A DNA stretch of 64,000 bases. Origin: Streptococcus suis. Lineage in GTDB: Bacteria; Bacillota; Bacilli; Lactobacillales; Streptococcaceae. The notes under the pieces were generated by a model. The model made no database searches. It saw only the letters and a list, made by a program, of their open reading frames with translations, and was not told where the DNA came from. Shown one piece after another: positions 1 to 8,430 of this stretch; position 1 is the stretch's first letter; every line of letters begins with the position of its first letter. A program made the translations under genes and the position numbers. The DNA lies in assembly GCF_024509555.1 (NCBI RefSeq), contig NZ_JAMWEL010000001.1, forward strand, positions 159,135 through 223,134. Direction: 5' to 3'.

Positions 1-65
1 TAGTGTAATGGATATCACGTAAGATTCCGGTTCTTGAGATGGGGGTTCGATTCCCTCAGGACGGA
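1..65 (+). tRNA. tRNA-Arg (anticodon CCG), 5' end cut off by the window
   Basis: The D arm, anticodon arm, T arm and 3' acceptor strand are visible. The seven-base anticodon loop at 25-31 has CCG at 27-29, which reads CGG (Arg). The T stem and TTCGATT loop lie at about 41-57, the 3' acceptor strand at 58-64 and the discriminator A at 65. CCA is not encoded. The first base corresponds to tRNA position 8, so exactly the seven 5' acceptor bases lie outside the window. Confidence 0.92.
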
Positions 66-67
66 CT

Positions 68-92
68 AAAAAGCCTGGTGTACAGGCTTTTT
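68..92 (+). terminator. Rho-independent terminator after tRNA-Arg
   Basis: A ten-base arm (AAAAAGCCTG) and its exact complement flank a five-base loop, and the 3' arm runs into a T tract. It ends transcription of the tRNA about 30 bp before the aldolase start. Confidence 0.85.
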
Positions 93-119
93 TATTTTAT
101 ATTCTACGGAGGTTGTGAG

Positions 120-1148
120 ATGTTACATTTTGAAAATGACTATAACAAAGGTGTCCATCCCGCCTTGCTAGAAGCCTTAGTTGCAAGCAACCAAGAAGGT
201 TTATCTGGATATGGCACTGATAAATATACTGAATCTGCTATCGAAAAAATCAGACTTGCTACGGACTGTCCTAATGCACAAGTTACGTTTTTAGCAGGTG
301 GTACGCAGACCAATCAGATTGCCATCAATTCCATGCTGGCTTCTTATGAGGGTGTGATTGCTGCGGATACTGGGCATATTTCTACACATGAGGCTGGTGC
401 TATTGAATTTTCTGGACACAAGGTTTTGACACTGCCGCATCATGAAGGGAAAATAACTGCAAGTGAGGTTGATAACTTCATCAAAGATTTCTATGCTGAT
501 GCTAACCATGCTCATATGGTTCATCCAGGAATGGTTTATATTTCCCACCCGACTGAATATGGTACGCTTTATAGCAAAACAGAGCTAGAAGACTTGTCCA
601 AAGTTTGCCAACAGCACAATATACCTCTCTTTTTAGACGGTGCTCGCTTGGGTTATGGGCTTGCTGCACGCGATACGGATCTTGATTTGCAGACCATAGC
701 AGAGCTGACAGATGTTTTCTACATTGGCGGGACAAAACTTGGTGCCTTGTTGGGAGAAGCACTTGTCTTTACAAAGAATAATCAGCCGAAGAATTTTGTA
801 TCTATTGTCAAACACCACGGTGCTCTGTTGGCTAAGGGACGTTTGATTGGGGTCCAGTTTGATCGATTGTTCACTGATGACTTGTATCTTGAATTGGGGC
901 GTCATGCTATCGCAATGGCAGAGCAGCTTATAGAGATTTTGGAAGAAAAAGGATTTCAATTCTACCTCAAATCACCGACCAATCAGCAGTTTGTCATCGT
1001 CAAAAATGAAGAGTTGCCGAAATTGTCTGAATCAGGTATTGCTTACAGTTTCTGGGAAAAATATGACGATAGTCACAGTATCATCCGCTTTGCAACTAGC
1101 TGGTCAACTAGCCAAGAAGATATGGAAGCCTTGAGAAATAGATTATAG
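120..1148 (+). CDS. ltaE: Low-specificity L-threonine aldolase (LtaE-type)
   Basis: This 342-residue fold-type I PLP enzyme is expected to split L-threonine or L-allo-threonine into glycine and acetaldehyde in the cytoplasm. The PLP-binding Lys is about K206 in the YIGGTKLG motif, and the cofactor Asp is about D173 in FLDGAR. The length is normal. The start at 120 is chosen because GGAGG precedes it at about 108 and family proteins begin near MLHFENDY; the longer in-frame reading would begin inside the tRNA. It is a single gene ending in a terminator shared with the convergent gene downstream. Substrate preference is inferred from the family. Confidence 0.88.
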   Translation: MLHFENDYNKGVHPALLEALVASNQEGLSGYGTDKYTESAIEKIRLATDCPNAQVTFLAGGTQTNQIAINSMLASYEGVIAADTGHISTHEAGAIEFSGHKVLTLPHHEGKITASEVDNFIKDFYADANHAHMVHPGMVYISHPTEYGTLYSKTELEDLSKVCQQHNIPLFLDGARLGYGLAARDTDLDLQTIAELTDVFYIGGTKLGALLGEALVFTKNNQPKNFVSIVKHHGALLAKGRLIGVQFDRLFTDDLYLELGRHAIAMAEQLIEILEEKGFQFYLKSPTNQQFVIVKNEELPKLSESGIAYSFWEKYDDSHSIIRFATSWSTSQEDMEALRNRL

Positions 1149-1153
1149 AAACT

Positions 1154-1182
1154 AAAAAAGAAAGGGTTAACCTTTCTTTTTT
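1154..1182. terminator. Bidirectional terminator between convergent genes
   Basis: A 12-bp stem (AAAAAAGAAAGG and its complement) has a GTTAA loop and gives a U tract on both strands. The stop codon of the minus-strand gene (1167-1169) lies in the loop and its last codons (Lys-Lys-Lys-Gly) are in the stem, so the hairpin is part of that coding sequence. Confidence 0.85.
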
Positions 1183-1550
1183 GTCTGTAAATAGTGATAG
1201 CGATAGACAGCATACCGTTCAATAAGGCGGTAGCCTATTCCTCCTAAAATTGCTTTGATGATAAAGATAAGGTGTTTTGATAGGGGGGCCTGGACAGTCA
1301 ATCCAAAAAGTATTCCTAAGATTACCCAAACTAGTACCGCCCACCAAAGCTCTTTAAACGGAGTATATTGTCCATCTCTTTCTTTGACTTCATTCGATAC
1401 TCTAACTGCACAGCTAGATAAGATAACTATGGGAAGAAGAGAATTGGTGTTAAACGGTTCTGGTAAAAATGATGCTAGCAGGAAGATTTCAATGAATGAA
1501 AATAACAATAACCAAACTAAAATAGGTATTCTAAAAATAAAATATTTCAT
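1167..1550 (-). CDS. Small integral membrane protein, unknown function
   Basis: The product has 127 residues and about four hydrophobic segments (near residues 8-30, 37-47, 68-88 and 90-108) with a basic C-terminus. A sequence like AGGAGGTG lies just upstream of the ATG on the minus strand. The layout resembles the four-helix YrdB/DUF2568-type families, but this is a guess. It is convergent with the aldolase gene and shares its terminator. Confidence 0.6.
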   Translation of the reverse strand: MKYFIFRIPILVWLLLFSFIEIFLLASFLPEPFNTNSLLPIVILSSCAVRVSNEVKERDGQYTPFKELWWAVLVWVILGILFGLTVQAPLSKHLIFIIKAILGGIGYRLIERYAVYRYHYLQTKKKG

Positions 1551-1609
1551 ACAGCACCTCCTAGATTTAGTATATCAAACCAAGAGCAGTTGTGCAAATA
1601 TTTATCTGG

Positions 1610-2023
1610 TTATTCTTGGGAAGAACTTGTGGATGCTTCAGTAGAGTTTTCTGTACTACTCGTTGTTACTGTTGTACTAGTTTGGATTTCTTGACTAGAC
1701 GAAGTTTCTGTGACGCTAGAAGAACTGCTCTTCTCAGTAGTAGAACTACTGTATTCTCCATTTGGAGATATTATTTCAGCGCTTGGGATTGTCACACTAT
1801 TGTTTTTCCCTATTTGATTGATTGAAGACGACCGGCCTTGGTCGGTTGAAGATTCTGTGGTCACTGAGCTGCTGGGAGTAGTAGTGGTTGCATTTGAAGG
1901 TACTGAGAAAGTATAAATGGTAATACATGCAGTAATAATACCTAAAATAGAACCGATGAAGGTTAAAAATTTTTGTAGTTTTGTTAAGGCAGAACCATGT
2001 TCTTTTCTATTTGTTGATTTCAT
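1610..2023 (-). CDS. Membrane-anchored Ser/Thr-rich protein, unknown function
   Basis: This 137-residue protein has a basic cytoplasmic N-terminus (about 1-18), one hydrophobic segment (about 19-42) and then roughly 90 residues that are mostly Ser, Thr and Glu. The low-complexity tail is probably extracellular and disordered. It resembles small streptococcal proteins annotated as DUF6556, as far as I recall. There is no LPXTG motif. AGGA precedes the ATG on the minus strand. Confidence 0.6.
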   Translation of the reverse strand: MKSTNRKEHGSALTKLQKFLTFIGSILGIITACITIYTFSVPSNATTTTPSSSVTTESSTDQGRSSSINQIGKNNSVTIPSAEIISPNGEYSSSTTEKSSSSSVTETSSSQEIQTSTTVTTSSTENSTEASTSSSQE

Positions 2024-2135
2024 GTGCTATCCTCCAAATCCATCATAAAAAAACAAGTTTAAAACCATCTTAAAGATTGGCGAAAGGCATGAAAACGTGA
2101 TAAAATAGGACTATTGCAAAAAAAGGAATGAAAAC

Positions 2136-3278
2136 ATGATTTATTTTGACAACGCAGCGACCACCCAGGTCTATCCAGAAGTTCTCAAGACCTATACGGA
2201 AGTGGCGACAAAAATCTGGGGAAACCCCTCTAGCCTCCACAATCTCGGCAGTCAGGCCACCCGTATTTTGGAAGCATCTCGCAAGCAAATCGCAGAATTG
2301 CTTGGCCAGGATAGCAAAGAAATCTTTTTCACCTCAGGTGGTACGGAAGGTGACAACTGGGTCATCAAGGGAGTGGCATTTGAAAAGGCACATCTGGGCA
2401 AGCACATCATCGTGTCAGCTATTGAGCATCCAGCGGTAAAAGAATCAGCACTTTGGCTCAAAACGCAAGGTTTTGAGGTGGATTTGGCTCCGGTCAATGC
2501 CCAAGGTTTTGTTGATGTTTCAGCCTTAGAAAGCTTGATTCGTCCAGATACCACACTGGTTTCCATCATGGCCGTCAACAATGAAATTGGTGCTATTCAG
2601 CCCATTCAGGAAATCTCCCAGCTTTTAGCTGATAAACCGACCATCTCCTTCCATGTGGATGCGGTGCAGGCAATCGGCAAGGTACCGACGGAACGGTATT
2701 TGACAGACCGAGTTGATTTTGCCAGTTTTTCAGGTCACAAATTCCACTCTGTCAGAGGAGTAGGTTTCGTCTATATTAAAGCTGGCAAGAAAATCGCTCC
2801 GCTATTGACAGGAGGAGGACAGGAAAGCGACAAACGCTCAACAACTGAAAATGTGGCTGGTATCGCAGCAACGGCTAAGGCGCTCCGCTTGACCTTGGAT
2901 AAGGCAGCAGATAGCCAGAGGCGACTGGCAGCTATGAAGCAGATACTGGTGGATGAATTGGGCAAATACGACGATGTGACAGTTTTTTCTGGGCTAGAGG
3001 ACTTTGTGCCAAGCATTGTGACTTTCGGGATTAAAAATATCCGTGGTGAAGTCATCGTCCATGCCTTTGAAGACCACCAGATTTACATTTCGACAACCTC
3101 AGCCTGCTCGTCCAAGGCTGGAAAACCTGCGGGTACTCTGATCGCCATGGGTGTTCCGCAGAAGTTGGCTCAAACTGCCGTCCGTATCAGCTTGGATGAT
3201 GACAACGATATGGGGCAAATTGAACAATTCCTCACGATTTTCAAACAAATTTATCAAAATACACAGAAAGTAAGGTAG
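2136..3278 (+). CDS. Cysteine desulfurase (NifS/IscS-like), partner of ThiI
   Basis: This 380-residue PLP enzyme removes sulfur from cysteine and holds it as a persulfide for transfer. The PLP Lys is about K202 in SGHKFHS, and the catalytic Cys lies in the mobile loop motif [11 protein letters not shown] near residue 325. It is separated from thiI by one base, the usual Firmicutes pair in which a dedicated desulfurase feeds ThiI for 4-thiouridine in tRNA. No Fe-S scaffold gene is adjacent, so the job is inferred to be tRNA thiolation rather than general cluster assembly. Confidence 0.9.
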   Translation: MIYFDNAATTQVYPEVLKTYTEVATKIWGNPSSLHNLGSQATRILEASRKQIAELLGQDSKEIFFTSGGTEGDNWVIKGVAFEKAHLGKHIIVSAIEHPAVKESALWLKTQGFEVDLAPVNAQGFVDVSALESLIRPDTTLVSIMAVNNEIGAIQPIQEISQLLADKPTISFHVDAVQAIGKVPTERYLTDRVDFASFSGHKFHSVRGVGFVYIKAGKKIAPLLTGGGQESDKRSTTENVAGIAATAKALRLTLDKAADSQRRLAAMKQILVDELGKYDDVTVFSGLEDFVPSIVTFGIKNIRGEVIVHAFEDHQIYISTTSACSSKAGKPAGTLIAMGVPQKLAQTAVRISLDDDNDMGQIEQFLTIFKQIYQNTQKVR

Positions 3279-3279
3279 A

Positions 3280-4497
3280 ATGAACTATTCAGAAATTATG
3301 ATTCGCTATGGCGAATTGTCAACTAAAGGGAAAAACAAGATGCGGTTTGTTAACAAACTCCGCAATAATATCAAGCATGTCCTTTCTGTTTACCCAGAAG
3401 TGACGGTTTATTTTGACCGTGACCGTGGTCATGTCTATTTGAACGGGGCAGATTATCAGGAAGTCTCAGCTTCTTTGAAGAAGATTTTTGGTATCCAAAA
3501 TTTTGCACCGTCTTATAAGATTGAAAAGTCTGTTCCAGCCTTGAAAGAGGCGGTTGTGGAGATTATGCAGTCTATTTACAAGGAAGGGATGACTTTCAAG
3601 ATTGCGGCACGTCGTAGCGACCACAGTTTTGAATTGGATAGTCGTGACCTCAACCAAGTCCTTGGAGATGCGGTTTTCACAGCCATTCCAAATGTGCAAG
3701 TGCAAATGAAGTCACCAGATATTACCTTGCGAGTGGAGATTCGTCCTGACGCTGCTTATATTTCCCATGAAGAAATCAAGGGGGCAGGCGGTCTTCCAGT
3801 TGGTACATCTGGCAAGGGTACGCTGATGCTATCAGGTGGTATTGATTCGCCTGTTGCGGGCTATTTAGCACTTAAACGTGGGGTTGAAATCGAAGCCCTG
3901 CACTTTGCAAGTCCGCCTTATACTAGCCCAGGTGCACTTAAAAAGGCCCATGATTTGACTCGTAAATTGACTGCCTTTGGTGGTAATATCACCTTTATCG
4001 AAGTGCCGTTTACAGAAATTCAGGAAGAAATCAAGGAAAAGGCACCTGAAGCTTATTTGATGACCTTGACACGTCGCTTCATGATGCGGATTACAGACCG
4101 AGTACGGGAAAAGCGTGGTGCTATGGTTATTATCAATGGTGAAAGTCTGGGACAAGTGGCAAGTCAGACCTTGGAATCCATGCAGGCTATCAATGCGGTG
4201 ACAAATACACCTGTTATCCGTCCAGTCGTTACCATGGACAAGTTGGAAATCATTGATATTGCTCAAGAAATTGATACCTTTGATATTTCCATCCAGCCAT
4301 TTGAGGATTGCTGTACCATCTTTGCCCCTGATCGTCCAAAAACTAACCCTAAAATCAAAAATGTCGAGCAATACGAGGCTCGAATGGATGTAGAAGCCTT
4401 AGTGGAACGAGCTGTGGCTGGGATTATCGTAACTGAAATCACACCGAAAGAAGAAGTGAAAGACGAAGTGGATAGTTTGATTGAAGACTTACTGTAG
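3280..4497 (+). CDS. thiI: tRNA 4-thiouridine synthetase ThiI
   Basis: This 405-residue protein adenylates U8 of tRNA and replaces the oxygen with sulfur. It has an N-terminal ferredoxin-like/THUMP region (about 1-165) and a PP-loop ATPase with the SGGIDSP motif at about residues 185-191. The C-terminal rhodanese domain of enterobacterial ThiI is absent, as is usual in Firmicutes, so sulfur should come directly from the desulfurase encoded one base upstream. A terminator follows. Confidence 0.94.
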   Translation: MNYSEIMIRYGELSTKGKNKMRFVNKLRNNIKHVLSVYPEVTVYFDRDRGHVYLNGADYQEVSASLKKIFGIQNFAPSYKIEKSVPALKEAVVEIMQSIYKEGMTFKIAARRSDHSFELDSRDLNQVLGDAVFTAIPNVQVQMKSPDITLRVEIRPDAAYISHEEIKGAGGLPVGTSGKGTLMLSGGIDSPVAGYLALKRGVEIEALHFASPPYTSPGALKKAHDLTRKLTAFGGNITFIEVPFTEIQEEIKEKAPEAYLMTLTRRFMMRITDRVREKRGAMVIINGESLGQVASQTLESMQAINAVTNTPVIRPVVTMDKLEIIDIAQEIDTFDISIQPFEDCCTIFAPDRPKTNPKIKNVEQYEARMDVEALVERAVAGIIVTEITPKEEVKDEVDSLIEDLL

Positions 4498-4521
4498 AAT
4501 TCAATTGTTTATCATACATTT

Positions 4522-4546
4522 AAATCCAGCTATTGCTGGATTTTTT
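4522..4546 (+). terminator. Terminator after thiI
   Basis: Nine-base arms (AAATCCAGC and its complement) flank a TATT loop and are followed by a T run. Confidence 0.85.
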
Positions 4547-4624
4547 AGTTCGAATCGTTCGGAAAAATTGAATTTGTATGATATAATAATACCTTGAAAA
4601 TTGTATTCTTTTTATGGAGGAGTT

Positions 4625-5950
4625 ATGAAAAAAGGAGCTCTAACAGGTTTACTCCTGTTTGGTATGTTTTTTGGTGCAGGAAACTTGATTTTCCCACCTG
4701 CACTTGGTGTCTTATCTGGTGAGAATTTCTGGCCAGCTATTTTAGGATTTGTTGTATCGGGTGTCGGTATTGCGGTCATTGCCCTGATTGTCGGAACATT
4801 GAACCCCAAAGGTTATGTGCATGAGATTTCTCGCAAGATTTCACCGGTCTTTGCAACTGTCTATCTTGTTGCCTTGTATTTGGCGATTGGTCCTTTCTTT
4901 GCCATTCCGCGTACGGCTACAACGTCCTTCGAAATTGGTATTGCACCATTATTGGGCGATGCGAATCTTGGTCTCTGGTTGTTTGGCTTTACAGCTCTTT
5001 ACTTTGTGGCAGCTTATCTGATTGCCCTCAATCCATCTCAAATCTTAAATAGTATCGGACGTATTTTAACCCCTGTTTTTGCGATTTTGATTGTAATTTT
5101 GGTTGTGCTTGGTATTGTTAAGTACGGAACAACAAGTCCGTTACCAGCTTCGGAAGCTTACTCAGCAGGACAAGCATTTGGAACAGGATTTATCGAGGGA
5201 TACAATACACTCGACGCACTTGCTTCTATTGCCTTTAGTGTTGTAGCGGTGAATACTTTAAGACAACTTGGTTTCTCAAGCAAAAAGGAATATGTCTCAA
5301 CCATCTGGTCAGTTGGTCTTGTTGTAGCCTTAGCTTTCTCAGCACTATATGTCGGTTTGGCATTTCTAGGAAATCATTTCCCGGTACCTGCTGATGTCTT
5401 GGCTTCTGATACCAATAAGGGTGTTTATATTCTTTCGCAAGCTACACAGGCAATTTTTGGTCCAAGTGCACAAATTTTCTTGGCAGCTATGGTTATCGTT
5501 ACTTGCTTTACGACAACGGCTGGCTTGATTGTTTCTTCAGGTGAATTTTTCGCTGAGCGTTTCCCACGTTTTAGCTACAAAGTATATGCGACTATCTTTA
5601 CTTTGATTGGATTTGGGATTGCCAACCTTGGTTTGAATAATATCATCACCTTCTCAGTTCCAGTTCTTTTGGTTCTCTATCCAATTACTATCTGTATTGT
5701 CTTGATTACCATTGTTAACAAATTTGTACCGCTTTCCACTTATGGTATGCAATTAACTGTGGGAGTAGTGACAGCTTTGTCATTGGTAGAAGTGTTAGCA
5801 GGACAATTCAACTGGACTGCTGTTTCAACAATCATCTCAGCTCTGCCATTGGCCGGACAATCACTAGCATGGTTATTACCAGCCCTCATCGGAATCGTCC
5901 TCTCTCTATTCTTACCAAACAAGCAGGAGAGCGAAGTTTTCGAAATGTAA
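4625..5950 (+). CDS. brnQ: Branched-chain amino acid carrier BrnQ
   Basis: This 441-residue polytopic membrane protein has about 12 hydrophobic segments. The N-terminal MKKGALTGLLLFGMFFGAGN start and the NPKGYV and YNTLDALAS-type motifs are those of LIVCS-family (BrnQ) importers of Leu, Ile and Val driven by a cation gradient. The ATG at 4625 is chosen over the in-frame TTG at 4601 because GGAGG at 4616-4620 fits only the later start. A TATAAT box lies at about 4581. No T-box or obvious CodY site was seen upstream. Confidence 0.88.
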   Translation: MKKGALTGLLLFGMFFGAGNLIFPPALGVLSGENFWPAILGFVVSGVGIAVIALIVGTLNPKGYVHEISRKISPVFATVYLVALYLAIGPFFAIPRTATTSFEIGIAPLLGDANLGLWLFGFTALYFVAAYLIALNPSQILNSIGRILTPVFAILIVILVVLGIVKYGTTSPLPASEAYSAGQAFGTGFIEGYNTLDALASIAFSVVAVNTLRQLGFSSKKEYVSTIWSVGLVVALAFSALYVGLAFLGNHFPVPADVLASDTNKGVYILSQATQAIFGPSAQIFLAAMVIVTCFTTTAGLIVSSGEFFAERFPRFSYKVYATIFTLIGFGIANLGLNNIITFSVPVLLVLYPITICIVLITIVNKFVPLSTYGMQLTVGVVTALSLVEVLAGQFNWTAVSTIISALPLAGQSLAWLLPALIGIVLSLFLPNKQESEVFEM

Positions 5951-5962
5951 GAAAAATGATAC

Positions 5963-5997
5963 AAAACACTTGCATTTGCAGGTGTTTTTGTTATAAT
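5963..5997 (+). promoter_or_regulatory. brnQ terminator overlapping the rplU promoter
   Basis: The inverted repeat AAAACACTTGCA / TGCAGGTGTTTT (5963-5988) followed by T's should end brnQ. The same DNA supplies the -35 TTGCAT (5970-5975); with TATAAT at 5992-5997 and a 16-bp spacer it forms the promoter of the L21 leader. Confidence 0.75.
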
Positions 5998-6003
5998 AGG
6001 AGT

Positions 6004-6220
6004 GTTGACTATGCACACCCTGTGCAACCGCACGAATACCGTTGCTCTGCAAAAATTAAGCTCAAACGTCGTTGACTTAACTTGGTGAACCTAAGTTCTA
6101 CCTGCGTCTGCGTCGCCTAGTCTGAACTTAATTTTTATTGAGCAATATAAAGTGGTTCGTCCCACGGTACTAGGCGAGTCTTCACATTAAATTCGGGCAA
6201 GGCCCAAAAATCATAGGAGG
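6004..6220 (+). ncRNA. Ribosomal protein L21 leader RNA
   Basis: The roughly 215-nt 5' UTR of rplU begins with the GACTATGCACACC...GTGCAACCGCACGAAT segment that I recall from Firmicutes L21 leaders, an autoregulatory RNA bound by L21. A long hairpin is inserted in the middle: TTGCTC 6042-6047 pairs with 6140-6145 and AAAAATTAAG 6051-6060 with 6127-6136. TCGCCTAGT 6113-6121 inside that hairpin is fully complementary to ACTAGGCGA 6169-6177, which suggests a pseudoknot or an alternative fold near the ribosome binding site. Confidence 0.78.
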
Positions 6221-6226
6221 TGCATG

Positions 6227-6541
6227 ATGAGCACATACGCAATCATTAAAACTGGCGGCAAACAAGTTAAAGTTGAAGTCGGTCAAGCTATCTACGTTGA
6301 AAAATTGAACGTTGAAGCAGGTCAAGAAGTTACTTTCGAAGAAGTAGTTCTTGTTGGTGGTGAGAAAACTGTTGTGGGTACTCCACTCGTAGCAGGCGCT
6401 ACTGTTGTTGGTACTGTTGAAAAACAAGGTAAACAGAAAAAAGTTGTTACCTTCAAGTACAAACCTAAAAAAGGTAGCCACCGCAAACAAGGTCACCGTC
6501 AACCTTACACAAAAGTTGTTATCAACGCTATCAACGCTTAA
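6227..6541 (+). CDS. rplU: 50S ribosomal protein L21
   Basis: This 104-residue large-subunit protein binds 23S rRNA. The N-terminal [16 protein letters not shown] block and the basic C-terminal region with [14 protein letters not shown] are diagnostic. Two ATGs are adjacent (6224 and 6227); the second has the better distance (6 nt) from AGGAGG at 6215-6220. It is followed by only 46 bp before rpmA. Confidence 0.96.
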   Translation: MSTYAIIKTGGKQVKVEVGQAIYVEKLNVEAGQEVTFEEVVLVGGEKTVVGTPLVAGATVVGTVEKQGKQKKVVTFKYKPKKGSHRKQGHRQPYTKVVINAINA

Positions 6542-6587
6542 TCGCGTAGCTTGAAGCAATCATTACAGAAATTCGGAGGAATAACAT

Positions 6588-6881
6588 ATGTTAAACTTGA
6601 ATCTTGCTAACTTGCAATTTATGGCCCACAAAAAAGGTGGAGGTTCAACGTCAAACGGTCGTGATTCACAAGCGAAACGCCTTGGTGCGAAAGCTGCTGA
6701 CGGCCAAACTGTATCAGGTGGTTCAATCCTTTACCGCCAACGTGGTACAAAAATCTATCCAGGAGCTAACGTAGGTCGTGGTGGAGATGACACTCTTTAC
6801 GCTAAAGTAGAAGGCGTTGTACGCTTCGAACGTAAAGGTCGCGATAAGAAACAAGTATCTGTTTACCCAATCGCAAAATAA
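6588..6881 (+). CDS. rpmA: 50S ribosomal protein L27, with Prp-type N-terminal extension
   Basis: This 97-residue protein reaches the peptidyl transferase centre with its N-terminal tail. The mature part starts at [15 protein letters not shown]. The preceding 12 residues ([12 protein letters not shown]) match the Firmicutes extension that the cysteine protease Prp must remove before assembly. In other Firmicutes prp sits between rplU and rpmA; here the gap is 46 bp, so prp must be elsewhere. GGAGG lies about 9 nt upstream of the ATG. Confidence 0.96.
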   Translation: MLNLNLANLQFMAHKKGGGSTSNGRDSQAKRLGAKAADGQTVSGGSILYRQRGTKIYPGANVGRGGDDTLYAKVEGVVRFERKGRDKKQVSVYPIAK

Positions 6882-6896
6882 GTCTAAAAATGGCTT

Positions 6897-6953
6897 AACA
6901 ATAGGCTTTCCGAGATTTCGGAAGGTCTGTTTTTTTGTTTTGGTACCCATATT
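6897..6953 (+). repeat. Left copy of duplicated rpmA terminator (attL-like)
   Basis: The stem AGGCTTTCCGA / TCGGAAGGTCT and T run form the rpmA terminator. The 57-bp segment recurs at 9207-9262 with two substitutions and one missing T. A tyrosine-recombinase remnant abuts it and points toward it, as expected for an attachment site. Confidence 0.8.
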
Positions 6954-7181
6954 CTAAAAACCAATGTAGGAAGCGAACTTGTCGGCAACTTCATTCTTTG
7001 CTTTTTGAGTGACATGGGCATAGATGTCCATGGTGGTTTGGATGTTCTCATGCCCCAATCTTTCTTGGACTTCTTTGATGGTAGCACCGGCTCCAAAGAG
7101 TAGGGAGCAGTGGGTGTGCTGGAAACCGTGAGATGTAATGCGTTTGAAGTCTGGGTGTTTCCTCCAAACACGATTAATGTC
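6954..7181 (-). pseudogene. C-terminal remnant of a phage tyrosine integrase
   Basis: The minus-strand reading gives about 75 residues containing ITSHGFQHTHCSLLF, EVQERLGHENIQTTMDIY and a short Lys/Ala-rich tail, which is the end of the catalytic domain. The LGH histidine and nucleophile Tyr (in MDIYAHV) are present, but the HxxR arginine is Gln (HGFQ instead of HGFR). An in-frame stop lies just upstream (7182-7184) and the N-terminal two thirds are absent. It cannot be active. Confidence 0.8.
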
Positions 7182-7200
7182 TTAGTGCCTTCTCGTATAG

Positions 7201-7374
7201 TTCCATCCAAAGATAAAGCTTGTTGAACCGAATATTTGGAAACAAATGCATCGAAAAGTTTGGGAAGAACACTATGGACCTATCCCAAGCAGTCATTCAG
7301 TGCGTAATCGTTTGAAAAACATAGTTCAAGATGGTACAATTAAATTACAAGATATCAATTGCCACAATCATTGA
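7201..7374 (+). pseudogene. Fragment of an HNH-type phage endonuclease
   Basis: A plus-strand open stretch with no start codon reads EPNIWKQMHRKVWEEHYGPI followed by PSSH, close to the W-x3-HR-x-VWEE-x2-GPIP-x2-H pattern of phage HNH endonucleases. It ends at TGA 7372-7374. Both ends of the family domain are missing, so it is treated as a relic. Confidence 0.45.
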
Positions 7375-7379
7375 GTGCG

Positions 7380-7661
7380 ATGGCTAGACCAATTTTTGTA
7401 AAACGTGAGTATCCAGTAAAAGGTAGCGTTCCTATTAAGCAAGGAACAAAGATTACAAATGTTGAGGTGATTGCTGGGAAGGGTGGTTGAAGACAGATTG
7501 ATGATATTCGTCGCTTAGTCCGAGAATATGGTGGAGATGCTAATGATTGGCCAAAAGTAAAAGGTCATGCGATATTGACCGATGGGACAAAGGCCGAAGT
7601 TCATTGGTATCAAGCTAAAAATATCGGGAAAATAGAATTCAAAATCAAGAGGGAATTGTGA
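7380..7661 (+). pseudogene. Interrupted phage head-protein or polymorphic-toxin C-terminal region
   Basis: The reading from ATG 7380 gives MARPIFVKREYPVKGSVPIK and onward, then an in-frame TGA at 7488-7490, then RQIDDIRRLVREYGGDAND with AEVHWYQAKNIGKIEFKIK at the end. I recall the second half as the C-terminal module found on some phage minor head proteins and secreted toxins. The last TGA overlaps the next ATG by one base, so the pair was once translationally coupled. Confidence 0.5.
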
Positions 7662-7819
7662 TGAAGGCGAAATTTATCGGAGAAACAACCAATTATACTT
7701 TGGACAATGGAAAAATTTATGATATTTTAACTGTTGAAGGAAAGTTTTTTAGAGTAATCGATAAGTCTGGCGAGGATTATCTTTATTTGGCTGAAAATTT
7801 TGAGATAGTAGAACATTAA
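7661..7819 (+). CDS. Small phage-type protein (52 aa), possible immunity or accessory partner
   Basis: The product is a 52-residue, probably beta-rich protein beginning MKAKFIGETTNYTLDNGKIY. It starts on the stop codon of the preceding interrupted gene, so the two formed a translational pair. Small partners in this position can be immunity or phage accessory proteins; no function can be assigned from sequence alone. Confidence 0.5.
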   Translation: MKAKFIGETTNYTLDNGKIYDILTVEGKFFRVIDKSGEDYLYLAENFEIVEH

Positions 7820-7878
7820 GCACCTAGAGAAGTCTAAGTGTTTTTTGTTGCAGAAAAACAGAAAGGAGGTCGTTATGA
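7817..7878 (+). repeat. Short direct repeat within the phage scar, copy 1
   Basis: The block TAAGCACCTAGAGAA...GTGTTTTTTGTTGCAGAAAAAC...GAAGGTCG-ATG combines a stop codon, terminator-like T run and ribosome binding site. It recurs almost unchanged at 8763-8823, each time before a small gene. Confidence 0.7.
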
Positions 7879-8096
7879 AGAAGTGTATCAAGAAGAAATG
7901 GTTGCGGATCGAGAGGTTAAAAAATAAAGTTGCTCAATTGACAGCGGAAAATATTTTACTAACTGATGCATTACAAAATCATGCAAATAATATCAGAGAT
8001 TTGGATGACATGGTTGAACACAATGCTCAGGCTACGAATTCAAGGTTTGACAAAATCGAGAAACAAGTACTTAACTTAAAAATTGCAAGCAGTTAG
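7875..8096 (+). CDS. Small coiled-coil phage protein (73 aa)
   Basis: The product begins MKKCIKKKWLRIERLKNK and continues as a heptad-rich helix, so a coiled coil is likely. The start at 7875 follows AAAGGAGG at a good distance. A closely similar N-terminus (MNKRIKKKWSRIEIR) is encoded at 9024, so the gene existed twice in the element. Such proteins are common next to phage tail or lysis genes; the role is unknown. Confidence 0.55.
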   Translation: MKKCIKKKWLRIERLKNKVAQLTAENILLTDALQNHANNIRDLDDMVEHNAQATNSRFDKIEKQVLNLKIASS

Positions 8097-8430
8097 GGGG
8101 ATTTACCTGAAAAAAATCTCAGAATTAGTTTCATCAAAAACAGTCTATATTGACAATAGCAGTCTTGCTTATTCGCTAGATAGACATGGGCCACAGTATA
8201 ATGGAGGAATCTAATCTTTTTGAGTGAATTGTCAAAAATCCTTGCTTAGTATTAGACAACTCTGATGCTGTATACTAAAATTCCTGATAAAAATAATGTC
8301 ACGATGGAAGATGTTGCTGTTCCAACTGATGATATGTTGTTGATTCGCTTTAATAAAGTAGGTATAAGACCAGAGAAGAAAAAAATAAGAAAGTTCTTTA
8401 AGAAAATAGAAATCGTGTTATACTTATAGT
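8097..8430 (+). pseudogene. Scrambled phage coding remnants
   Basis: Short plus-strand readings without proper starts are visible, for example KKISELVSSKTVYIDNSSLA ending near 8215, and from about 8272 a reading with VTMEDVAVPTDDMLLIRFNK that ends near 8430. They look like ends of separate phage genes broken by stops and frameshifts. No intact gene is seen. Confidence 0.4.

Noticed and set aside
4561..4624. T-box or amino-acid riboswitch before brnQ
   Set aside because: Only about 35 nt separate the promoter from the start codon, too short for a T-box, and no TGGNACC-type bulge is seen.
6884..7210. Minus-strand open frame of 108 codons beginning MDGTIREGTKT
   Set aside because: Its main part is out of frame with the recognisable integrase sequence on the same strand; only the first few codons may be integrase-derived. 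It is not listed as a gene.
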